DNA from: Anaeramoeba flamelloides
Taxonomy: Eukaryota > Metamonada > Anaeramoebidae
Direction of reading: 5' to 3'
DNA length: 64,000 nucleotides
NCBI GenBank assembly: GCA_027625915.1
Contig: JANTQA010000036.1
Span: forward strand, 6,717,001 to 6,781,000
The translations under genes and the position numbers were made by a program. Position 1 is the stretch's first letter. Every line of letters begins with the position of its first letter. The notes under the pieces are model-generated. The model worked only from the letters and a program-made list of their open reading frames with translations. It did not search any database and was not told where the DNA came from. Below are positions 43,074 through 54,000 of the stretch, piece after piece.

Positions 43074-43553
43074 ATGAAAACCTACCAAACTTTTTCAAAA
43101 TCAATCAAACCCTTTTTTAGTCTAAGATCATATGACTCCTTATGGATCAAAGACCAATATTGGGAGAACTGTCTTGGTCCATTATTATCTGACGAAGATC
43201 TCAAGGAACTTCAAGATTATGCACATAAGAGAATCTTGGAGCCATTTGGAGACAATTCTTTTGAGATCAATATGTCTGGTACACGAAGGTATACAGTCCA
43301 ACAATATTTTTTTGGACCAGATCCTTTTAAAACCTTCACAAGGATGCGTATATTTTGTGAAAAGCAATTAGATTGTTTGAGTTCCAATGAATCTAATTAC
43401 CAGATAATTCTCAAGTGCCTTTATAAAATGACAAACTGGAGCCACCACAATGAAAAGAATAATAGTAGATGCAAAAGGCTTGAAAAAGATGATTTGTTTG
43501 CAACAATTGATCTGTTTGGATATTTGTTGAATAAGAAATTTCAACAAAACTAG
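43074..43553 (+). CDS. hypothetical 159-residue protein with presequence-like N-terminus
   Basis: ATG at 43074 (the open frame continues upstream only from non-ATG codons), TAG at 43551. Clearly coding: SLWIKDQYWENCLGPLLSDE, DLKELQDYAHKRILEPFGDN, SGTRRYTVQQYFFGPDPFK. The first 21 residues (MKTYQTFSKSIKPFFSLRSY, then D) lack acidic residues and are rich in Ser, Lys, Phe and Arg, the character of an organelle-targeting presequence; that is inference from composition. There is no membrane segment. The middle is Trp- and Tyr-containing and looks globular. I recognise no family. No introns are needed. Confidence 0.65.
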   Translation: MKTYQTFSKSIKPFFSLRSYDSLWIKDQYWENCLGPLLSDEDLKELQDYAHKRILEPFGDNSFEINMSGTRRYTVQQYFFGPDPFKTFTRMRIFCEKQLDCLSSNESNYQIILKCLYKMTNWSHHNEKNNSRCKRLEKDDLFATIDLFGYLLNKKFQQN

Positions 43554-44263
43554 ATAAGTTCTATTGTTTGTTCCAAGTACCAAGGATAGTCTACAAAAAA
43601 AAAAACAAAAAAAAAAAAAACAAAATCAAATAACAAACAAACAACAAAAATCAAAAAAAATCAAAAATAATCAAAAAAACAAAAATCATAAAAACAAAAA
43701 AAATACAAAAATTCCAATCAAATAATACAAAAACCAAACTGAGGAATAGATCAAAAACTAAGCAAGAAGTTCAAAGAATTCGAATTTATCTAAATAAAAC
43801 TTTAGAAAACTTGATCATAAATATACTCACTTTTCTGAAAAATTAAACTCGATAAAATGAAGACAATATAATAAATTTGTAGAAGGAAAAATTCAAAAAG
43901 AAAGTATCTTATTATTCCTACTTTCTAAAAAAAAAAAGCAAAATTAACATGAAATACTTTATATCAATTATAATTTTGAAAATTTTGGTAGGTTTTTAAA
44001 GAAATATAAAACCAAGTGATATAAAGTAAGGACAGTATATACATTGACACTTTTTTTTTGTTATATTTGAAATTTTTCATGAGCAATATTAATAAGTTTA
44101 TGAATTAAGATCAAATTGAAATCAAAAACATTTTTACTATATATTGAACATTATAACCAATGTATAAATAATTTTATAATCAAAATTCTGTAAATATTTA
44201 AAATTAAAACTGAAATCAGAGATTCATGAGGTTTTAAATTAATTGATTATATGTATAAATAAA
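43554..44263. other. 3' flank, A-rich
   Basis: Begins with an A/C-rich tract (AAACAAAAA-type repeats, about 43590-43730); otherwise nothing recognised. Confidence 0.4.
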
Positions 44264-44968
44264 TAAACTCTTTTTTCGAACAAAAGGGTATACATCTCAA
44301 ATCACCAATATTATTGAATTTGATTGTTAGTTCGATAATTACTTATTGGCAATTTTCCTTAGAATTATTCATTTTTTCATTTTTTCATTTTTTTATTTAT
44401 AGATATTGAACACCCGGAAAAACAAAAAGCAAGATAAAGAAGAAACCAATTTGGAAATAATCTACGAGTGTAAAAATGGAAACGGTTTAAGTTTAATTTT
44501 GAATGAGCTAGATATAGGTATTAAAAAAAGACCAAAATCGGATTGATGCATGGAACAAAGAAAAGAGAAATAAAGAAAAAACACCACCAACAAAATACCC
44601 TGACGAATTGAGGTTTTATCTTGAAAATGTGACTTTAAAGAACAAAAGTTTGTCGTGTAAAGAATTCTCAATAAAATGTAAAGAAGTTTTTCCGAATTAA
44701 CCTTGTTGAAAGGTTTTTATTGATTTTATAATTTTTTTCTTTACAATTTACAAAACGAGATTTCTCATTTCAAATAAAAGGGCATTCCAATTTTTAAAAT
44801 TTTGAATTTTAATTTTTATTGTTTTGTTTTATTGAGTTTGAAATATTTTAGTTGAGTTTTTTTTTGTTTTAAAGCGTTTCTTAGATTTAAGAATGATACT
44901 ACACTTAATTTGATTCAATTATGAATAATTCTCGATTTTTTATACCCTTCTATTTGAAAAAGAGTTTA
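44264..44968 (+). mobile_element. family I transposon remnant, copy 1
   Basis: 705 bp with inverted ends TAAACTCTTTTTTCGAACAA (then AAGGGTATA) and the inverse TATACCCTTCTATTTGAAAA (then AGAGTTTA). The interior retains decayed coding sequence: [19 protein letters not shown], then DELRFYLENVTLKNKSLS and CKEFSIKCKEVFPN. The second part resembles the CENP-B-type helix-turn-helix of pogo/Tigger transposases (YP.E...Y......KN.SL..KE...K.KE.FP), which would fit the TA-flanked ends. The copy at 59702-60935 allows comparison. Confidence 0.65.
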
Positions 44969-46527
44969 GATTTTATCATCTTTTTTTTTTTTTTTTAATT
45001 TTTTTTTTTTTTTTGAAAAATTTGAAGGTTAATGGTCTTAAAACTTAAAAAAGAGATAATTTTTTTATCTGGATATTAATGTCTCTGGATATATTATCAA
45101 ATAATAATGTATTAAAAACCTACAAAATCTTCAAATTAAAAAAAAAAAAAAAAGAATTCATTAAAAATGATCTAATATTTGTAATACCTTTTAAATGTTT
45201 AATCTGTACCAAATCAAAAACAATTTTCTTTTTTTTTTTTTTTTAATTATCTTAAAGAAAAACAGATTTTTTTATATACCCATTACTAAATTTTCAAAAA
45301 ATAAATGCCACTTTTGATAAAAATATTTTTTTAAAGAAAAATTGAAAAACTTTTCAAGGATAAAAAAACAATTGAAAAGGATTTTTTTATTTTTTTCATT
45401 TTTCGAGGATGAATTTTTTTATATTTAGAAGAAGAGTTATAAAGGAAAAAGACTCAATGTTTACTCCATTTTAATTAACTCGGGAAACATGATTTTATGT
45501 GTATCTTGACTTGAAAAAAAGAAAAAAATAAAGGTAGATATGATCAAAGGTTTAAAGCAAATCAGATCAACAAGATTAAAAGAAAGGGGATTAATTAAAA
45601 AAAAAACCCATTCAAGTAAACTTTCATAATCAAATTACCAAAATTAATCAAAAATATTGTAACAATGATTTTTAGGTCTTCTTAATTAAATAATAAAATA
45701 GTTTTTTCTTTCTTTGATTTTTACCAATTACTCCTTATAAACTTTTTTTGTTATAATTTATTTTTTTTTATTGTATTTTTTTTCATTTTTTTTTAAATTA
45801 TAAAAATAATTTAATTATACCCTTCCTGTGAATTATCATGAAATTGATGATTTAATAACAAATCATCTTTAGTAACTTTGTATTTAAAATACCAAAATAG
45901 AGTATGATTTCCACTTTTTCAATAATAATTAGTATATATTGAAAAAAATACCTGACATGAAAATAATCCCTTACAATGATTTTTAATTGGTACTAGGGGG
46001 AAAATTGTTGTGTAATTGCAAATATTTACTAAAAAAAATATATTAAAGATTTTTAATTTTAAACATTAAGAAAATTGTTTTATATTTTTTTTTATTTTAA
46101 AATCAAAACCTTTTATTTAAGAATTCAAATTTTTAAAAGTAAACTCGTGACGTGTGAGAATGATGATTAATTAAATTACATTTGTTCAAAAAGACATTCA
46201 ATCAATCAAAAAACAAGATAAAAAATTATCATTTTCCAAATTCATAACAAACCTCTATAAACCTCTATTATTATTTCGAAATATATATATCTACTTTGGT
46301 TCTCCAGTAATTAGAATGAGTATTATATAGACACAATACTATAGTAAACTTTAGGAAGGTTTATTAGTTATGTTTATAATCAAATTAGTTCTTTAATAAA
46401 AAGGATTTGATTGAAAATATTTGCAATTAAAAACCAATTTTCCTAATATTAACTATTAAAAATCTTTGTCATAGGTTATTTTCAAGTTCACTATTTTTTT
46501 CGATACTATAGATCCAAAGAGTTTCTT
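44969..46527. other. A+T-rich intergenic DNA
   Basis: Long T-runs at 44980-45015. No gene or RNA recognised. Confidence 0.4.
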
Positions 46528-46785
46528 TATAAGATATTTCCAAAAAAAGGTGGGGAAGTTTTTTTTACATTCCATGAAAAATCAAATTTGTTAGTGGAGT
46601 TATTCGTCAATTGACAATACCAAATAAAGTTAAATATTAATATTATTGGATCAATGACGAAGGTATTTATTTCAAAATATGTTGGATGAAATACTTCCAA
46701 AAAAATGAAAAAAAAAAATAACACTTTTTTTGGTGAAAAAAATTTATGCAATTTCAATAAAAACTGGAAATCTGGAAAAGGTAAA
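46528..46785 (+). repeat. dispersed repeat family G, copy 1
   Basis: About 255 bp aligning with 57955-58220: ATTTCCAAAAAAAGGTGGGG, GTCAATTGACAATACCAAAT, GGTATTTATTTCAAAATATG, CAATTTCAATAAAAACTGG. No terminal repeats; family unknown. Confidence 0.55.
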
Positions 46786-47099
46786 AATTATTTTTTTAAT
46801 AATCAAATAAAAATTTCATTCAATAAATTTTGAACAATTTGTTTTCATGAAGGTGCTGTACAAAAAAGAAAAGGATAAAGAAAACAAAAAAAAAAAAATA
46901 TAAAAAGAAAATTTAAACGATCAGTGGGTGAATTATTATCTTGTGAAAAATAAAGCGAGTTGAGAAATTAAAAAAGGAAAAAAAAAAAAAAAAAGAGAAA
47001 AAAATAGTAAGGAAAGTTGAGAGATGAAATTAAATTTGTTGATAAAATTTAAAAATATCATTAAACTTTTGGTAAAAGCTCTTTTGAAAGGGAGGACAA
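46786..47099. other. 3' flank of ARPC4
   Basis: A-rich spacer; holds the likely 3' untranslated end of the ARPC4 gene. Confidence 0.4.
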
Positions 47100-48197
47100 T
47101 TACTTGAATTGCTCTAAGAATTGGACAGCGACAACTCTTGCTCTTTGATTTACATGTAATTTCATTTTATTGATTTCAGAATCGATACTTTTCATGAATT
47201 CAATTACAAAATCAATTAATTTATGCTTGTACATTTCTTCTGTGTGTGTGTTGGTAATTAATAAACTGATATCGTATCCCTTTTTGATTTTTTTAGTTGT
47301 TAATTTTTATGAAAGAAACAAATATACGCAAAAAATAAGCAAAAAAAAAAAAAAAAAAAAAGGGAAAAAAGATATAAAAGATTGAGTTATTAAGATTTTG
47401 GTTTGCTTGATTTACATTCACCAAAGTGAATACAAACTAAAGATAGATTCATTTGTTTGTATACTCTTATTATGGTTTGTAAAATGTTTGGAGATCATTT
47501 TCTTTGTGTTTTTCGAGCAATTAAAATGAATTCCAATGTACACTTATAAACTAAACAAAAAAAATGGTTGCAATAAGCTGAAATTGTGCTGTTTGTCTTT
47601 TGGAGAAAAAGAAAAAAAAGGAAGAGAAAAAAAAAGGTTCAATTTTACTTCAACAGCTTTTCTTCTGAGGATAAAAAACTTTTCAGCTCTAATAGTCATA
47701 AATCTCATAAATTTCTTTGTGAGGATTGTTTCAAGATCGTCAGAGTTTTTTAATGAGATGCTAATTCTTGTAGAGTTGATCGAAGACTCGATACACACTC
47801 TTTCATTTTCTGTACGTGAAATTACAACTTTGTTTCCAAGGAGTTCTTTGCTTGTTTGTGCTTCAACCTCTGGTTTGTTATGACGTTCAACTACTTGAGA
47901 GGCAAAATTCTGAAGACAGATTGCAGACTCAAGTGTTTTTCTTATACAGTCCAAGTATGGTTTAAGTGTTTGTGCCTTTTGTGTTGAAAGTTTTAGTTTT
48001 TATTTTTGTGTTTGTTTATTTTTTTTTGATTTTGCAACAAAAAAAAAATTTAAAAAGAGAAAAAAAAACAAAACAAGGAAAAATAAAAAAAAGACAAAAG
48101 AGAAAGGTGGGTTGTTAAAAAGATTTGGAAACAATTCTTTTTGCAATTTTTTCTTCTTTTCTCTTCCTCAAGACTTTAAAAATAAAATATTTACCAT
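47100..48197 (-). CDS. ARPC4: Arp2/3 complex subunit 4 (ARPC4, p20-Arc), three exons
   Basis: Exon 1 is 48197-48195, just the ATG. Intron 1 is 48194-47976 (GTAAAT..AAAAG). Exon 2 is 47975-47649. Intron 2 is 47648-47280 (GTAAAA..AAAAAG). Exon 3 is 47279-47100 (TAA). The product is 169 aa; animal ARPC4 is 168. ARPC4 forms with ARPC2 the structural core of the Arp2/3 complex that nucleates branched actin filaments in the cytoplasm. The family signature is nearly continuous: M-AQTLKPYL at the start (yeast MSQSLRPYL), [90 protein letters not shown] and NARAR-like [16 protein letters not shown]. No truncation or missing region. Acceptors are A-rich rather than pyrimidine-rich. The identification is secure; the one-codon first exon is the least certain part. 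Confidence 0.95.
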
Positions 48198-49984
48198 TTC
48201 AATTAAAAAACAAAAAAATGAAAAATAATTTCGTGTATTTTATTTAGAATAGCTTTGTTATTTGAGATCTCAAAAATACATTTAGAAAGTTATAATTCTT
48301 ATACAACAACTTAAAAATACTTTTTCTGGATTCCAAGACTTTATTCTAGATTTATAGTTTTGTTTTCTTGAATTTTATTTTTTTTTTTTAAAAGTTTATT
48401 TTTTTGGAAAAGAAGAAAAATTGACTGATAAATTTTTCTTCTGGAATTTTTTTTTGAGTTGGCTTTCGAAAGAAAATTTTGTATGCTAACTTGAATGACA
48501 TTTTCAGAGTAAATTTTGAACACTTAGAATTTGATTACAAGGATATTATCAGTTGGGGAACATACCAAAAATGAATTTGAATTATTTAATTTTGAAATTA
48601 CCAATTAATTCCACAAAAAACATACTTTGATGAATACCAAAACACTGGGTTCTCAAATCTTTTTATATTTTTGGATTTTCAAAGAAAATATTATTGAAAG
48701 GATACTGATCAATAAAAAAATAGATATATATAAACTATTTTTCAGTCAAAGGTGTCGAGTTTTATTGAAGAAATACAACACATTCTACTAATTTAATTTA
48801 TATCTTCTCAAAATAAATTATCAATTTTTAATCTGGATCATTTTTTTAATTTATTCAATTATTGTTTTTTTTCTTTTTTCTTTTTCTTAAATGGTTTTCT
48901 AATTTCTTTTTTTAACAAAATACAATTGGAAGAAAAAAACTTTGGAAAATCTAAATTAACTTTCAGATAATTCAGGTAATTTATTTTCTTTTGAAATAAA
49001 TATATTTACAATTAAAGAATCTTATTTTCAACAATTTTAATTTCACAAAGAGATTGAGAAATTTTGCAGGAGAATTTTCAATGATATATGACAATAAATT
49101 TTTTTTAACATTTTATGATTTTGGATAATTATATTTTTTTCATATATTTCTTGTATAAATATTGACTTTAATCAGAATTTTATTATTTCTCTTCTTTCTA
49201 AACAATCTTAAGTTTGTTAATTCAAAAAAATAATTGATTTTTTGTTATCTAGCTGGTATTTTGAGAGAAATGGGGTTTGCATTTCAACAATGTCAACTCA
49301 ATTCAAAATGTTATTAGAAGTTATTTTATGTATTGTGATAAATATATTAATTTAAAAAAAATGATTATCTTTTTAGATAAAAATCTTTTTTTCTAATTTA
49401 ATCATTTTTTTTTTTTTTTTTTCAATGTTTTCTTTTGTTCTTGTTTTGTTTGAGTTATTTTTATTTGATACGTTTTTTTAACAATAGGCTAATTTGGAAA
49501 ATAAAAAGATGATCTTAGAAAATACAAATAAACTTTAAGTAAATTGAGACAAGGTAATGTTTTTGAAAATGAATATATTTAATTACAAAAAATCTATCTT
49601 TTTACCCCTTTTTTTCCGTGAAAGTTCAATAACCAAAAATCCATGAGACTCAATTCAAACAATTGTTATTAACTTTTTTGTTAATTTTGATTTTATTGTT
49701 TCATATGTGCATTTTCACGAGAAAACATCCAATTGTAAATTGGTTATATTCTTAAAAACAATGTTCATTAACAAGATACTCCATAATATAATCACACCGT
49801 ATCTCATAAATACAATATTATCTCTTTTGAAATTTTTTTTTTCATTATTAAATTTTTTTTTTAATGTAAATATTGCCCAATTCAAAAGAACAACATAAAA
49901 GATCTCAATTTACAAAGCTGCAATTATTGTAAAATTTCAACCAAAGTGTTTAAGAAACCAAACTAAAGAGATAAGTATTCAACT
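48198..49984. other. upstream of ARPC4 and A+T-rich intergenic DNA
   Basis: Contains the ARPC4 promoter at the left. Other frames (for example minus 48341-48523) are low-complexity. No second gene seen. Confidence 0.4.
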
Positions 49985-50385
49985 ACATGAAGACTTATTC
50001 AATAATCAAAAATTTCTACAAATGAAATTTACTCCCTTTCACGAAATTGATATATACAAAATAATAGACTCATTGTTTGAATGTTAAATGATTTTTTATC
50101 ATATTAAAATCAAGTTTTTGTGAAAATTTGGTAGTCCTACTCACACGGAATTTAATTTTTTTCTTTTTATTGCAATTTTATATGAAATTAAACTTAAGCT
50201 GTTCCAATATAAAAATTATCTTCCATTTAAAAAATTATAAAATTACTCTTTTAGTTCTAATTTATTGTTTACGTTTACACAAATTTTTTTTCCCATTTCT
50301 TTAAATACAACAATTCGTGATAAAACGAGCAATTAAAAGATCATTTTATTGAGAATATAACATGGTTCAAAAACCGAACCTAATT
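49985..50385 (+). repeat. dispersed repeat family F, copy 1
   Basis: About 400 bp matching 55255-55640 on the same strand: AAGACTTATTCAATAA, TTTTTGTGAAAATTTGGT, AAGCTGTTCCAATATAAAA, TTTCTTTAAATACAACAATT, GAGAATATAACATGGTTCAA. One copy is 3' of the GSK3 gene, the other in its second intron. Confidence 0.6.
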
Positions 50386-50479
50386 GCAAAAACGGTCAAT
50401 TTTTAAAATTCAAGTATTTTATCATAAATAAGAATTAATAAGATTGAATAATTAAGTTTCCATTAAAAATACAATAATA

Positions 50480-51009
50480 TAAACCTAATTCCAAAAATTT
50501 GGAGGCACCCAAAAGCAAAAATAGGCAAATAAAAACTCGATTTATTGTATTTTTCCAAAGGTAATATAAAACCACATTTATGTTGCCAAGTAATAATGTA
50601 TTTATAAGTAACCATCTTCATCGAAATAAAAGAAAAAAATTAAAAACCAAAAAATAAAAAATTGGTGTGCCCAAAATACTGGAATAAACAAATAAAAAAA
50701 AAATTTGTTTTAGTAAATTTATTGAAATTCCACCAACAATCATAAACCAATCAAATTATAAGATACCATCTAATAATTGTATTTGATTTTTCAAACTCAA
50801 CACTAACGTTCTATCAACCATCGGAAAAAAATTCCAGATCAAACGAAATAGATTTTGTAACTGCAAAAAAGGAAATGAAAACAAAATAAAAAAGACAAAA
50901 AATGAAATAGTTTGGTAAAATCAAAATTATTCCCAAATTGAATGTAAAGTGGAGTATTGCTATTCTTTCAACTATTTAAACTGTGTCTAAATTTTGGAAA
51001 TATATTTTA
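50480..51009 (-). mobile_element. family B non-autonomous element, copy 3
   Basis: Reverse-oriented, 530 bp, TAAACCTAATTCCAAAAATT to AAATTTTGGAAATATATTTTA, with TTCCAGATCAAACGAAATAG and CTAACGTTCTATCAACCAT inside. Ends about 60 bp beyond the GSK3 stop codon, so it may overlap the kinase 3' untranslated region. Confidence 0.7.
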
Positions 51010-51067
51010 GTTTCTTATCAATTAAATATAGAGATGAACAAAATAAACAATAAAAATAAATGTAATT

Positions 51068-54000
51068 TTATTTTAGAGTTAAATTTTTTTTTTTTTTTCT
51101 TCCAAGATGTGATGGAATTAATTTCTTTCTCATATCACGATGAATAGTTTTTAATTCCAAAATATCAAAATCAAATAATTTAGGCAGCTTCCTATTATTT
51201 GGTAAAATTGTTTGAGGATCCCGTAGTTCGTCAAAAAATGGATGTGTTAATGCTAATAAAGGATGAATTCTTTTTTTTGGATTAAAAACTAAAAATTTGG
51301 ATAATAAGTCAATTGCTAATTTTGGTACATTATTCCCAATATATTTTTGTATATTTTTTTTTTCAAAATCTGGGAATTTGTTTCCCGAATATTGGCTTTT
51401 CATTGCAAGAAAATCTTGGTGCGTTGGTTTACCACAAAGCGACATTATTAATTTTAATTGATCTAGGGTATTTTCACCTGGAAAGAGAGGTTTCCCTTTA
51501 AGTAATTCGCCAAAAATACAACCTAAAGACCAAAGATCTATAATTAAGAAGACAGTTATATCATAAAATTTGAAAAAACAAAAAAAAAAAAAAATTTTTA
51601 GGTTAAAGTTTATAATTTTATTCAATAGACGGAGAAAAAATAAAATAATATTTTATTAATTGTTTCAAGAAAATTGTTTTGTAATTTCTAAAAGCTCTCT
51701 TCTCATTAAAAAATAAGAACACGAATGATAAAGTACATTTTTAATAATAGATACAGTTTGAACATAAAGAAAATTTTCTTCAAAGTAATTCTAATTTTAA
51801 TAATATTTAATTTAGAATTTCTTTGAATCATGCATTCAATTAATGATTATTCATATTTTATAATCTGTAGGAATCGAAATACATTATCTTAACCAATAAA
51901 AATGATTTAAAAAAATGCCAATTAAAGGAAAGTCAAAATATTGTAAATTTTAGAATTTATAAGGATTTGAATAAAAACATTTCTTGATAACAGAAACTTT
52001 AATGACTATTTGAACAAAAAACAATGATAAATTTAAAATAGTTAGTTTTTTTTTCTTTTGATTATGTCTGATTCTATCTAAATTATTTTCAAATAAACTC
52101 CATTTCAAAATCATTGGCCCATTAAAAATCAAATTTTGAAAATAAATATTGTTATAAATTGAAGTTATCTATTATAATAAAAAAATTATAATTTTAATAT
52201 TCAATTCCATACACTAGAAATATTTGTTTTTCGTCTAAAAATAAAACAAAAAATAACTAAATAAAAAATAAAAAAAAATTGGGACATTTATTATGAAATT
52301 TAGTTTATATTTATATCATGAATTTAACTAAACTCCGATTCAAAATTTTTAACACACCAAAATTCAATTTTTGAAAAAAAAAATCGTATTTAATCAATTC
52401 TAGAAGAAATACCAAATTAGAACCAATCACTAATTGAAATGTTAACAATTGTTTATAAATTACAATCATCGGAAAAAACACAAAATAAATAATTATCAAT
52501 ACTAATAAATTATTGGTGTGTTAAAAATTTTGGAGAGAGCAAAACAAAAAAATAAATTGGTAAATTTGTTTAAATTCTATGAGGAATTATTGATCGATCA
52601 AATGGTTAGATACCACCAACTACTTTTATTTGAGTTCTTCTATCTTGAACAACTCAACTTTAACCATAATATCAATCGTTGAAAAAAAAAATATTTCGAT
52701 CAAACCAAAACAAGTTACGTAATTCAAAAAATTAAATGAAAACTAAAAACTAAAAAGATGAAAAAATGATGTTCATCTTTTTATAAAAATCAAAATTATT
52801 TTCCAATTTAAATGAAATTGTATTATTGTGATTATTTGGACGGTTTTAACTGTGTGGAAAATTTTGAATTTTAGTTTATATGATGATTTGCAAATAATTT
52901 GGATAGAACCATTAGTAGGTAAATTTCGGTTTTCGAACCGGATCAAGTTAAATTTCGAATTTGATAATGAAAAAACATTCTAATCATCATTGCATAATTT
53001 TTGAAAAAAAAACCTTACCTAAATTTTAAATAACAACTTTTAACTCAATTTTCTTAAGAATTATTCTAATTTTATTCACAGTGGCTATTACTTTTATATA
53101 CACAACACGAATTATGAACTCAAAAGAATGTTGAGTTAATAGATCTTGTTAAAATGTAAAATTTAGGTTTTTTTTGAGGAAGGCAAAAAAAATTTACTTT
53201 CCAAATCCAAATTTTTCACTCAAAATTTTCGACTTCCAAAATGATATTGGGAAAATGTCACTCCACTTTATATTGAAGTACGTTAGAGTTGGTGGCGAGT
53301 GTAGCCACCCATTTGAAAAGAAAGTGGAGTGACATTTTCCCAATATCAAAAAAAATAGCTTTTTATTTTTGCCTTGCTTTGTTGGGATTTTTCGAATAGT
53401 TTTTGGATCAATAAATGATTTTAGTCAAAATCTTAATTTGCTAAAAATTGGCAATATTTTGACTTTCCCTCAATTCACTATATTTTAAAGGTCTTAATCT
53501 ATTTACTGCTTTGCATTTCAATGCTCACAGAGCATAAAATTCAGATAGTCCTTAAAAGCCAACACATATATGTTGTTTGTTCGAAAAGAAATATTGTCAG
53601 ACCAAAAAATATGGATAGTACTTTAGCAGTTTGTGCAACACTTGATAAAACTATTTTACTCACTTTTTTAAAACAGATGTAGAAGGATTGTCTATTTTTT
53701 ATTAAATGAAATCCGAAAATGTTTTTTTCAAAAAAAAAAATATTTGTCATAGTGTGAAAGAAAGTATTTATTGAAATAGCAATCGACCAATTCATCGTTT
53801 AGATATGGATAATTAACAAAATTTCAATCATTTTAGGCCAGTAATATTACGGAGAAATGTTATTTCAAAATTTAAAACCCACTTTGTTGTTTAGTACTTT
53901 CTTTTTAGTTTTTTTCTGTTAATTTATTTTTGTTGGGATAAAAATTTAATAACAATCTTAATCAAAAGAGATAATTATTTCAAGATAAAAATAATTTTCT

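Noticed and set aside
47536-47883. 115-residue plus-strand frame
   Set aside because: It is antisense to ARPC4 exon 2, which is a firm match to its family.
50361-50380. GTTCAAAAACCGAACC, which looked briefly like a tRNA T-arm
   Set aside because: No acceptor stem, D-arm or anticodon arm at the right spacing on either strand; it belongs to the family F repeat.
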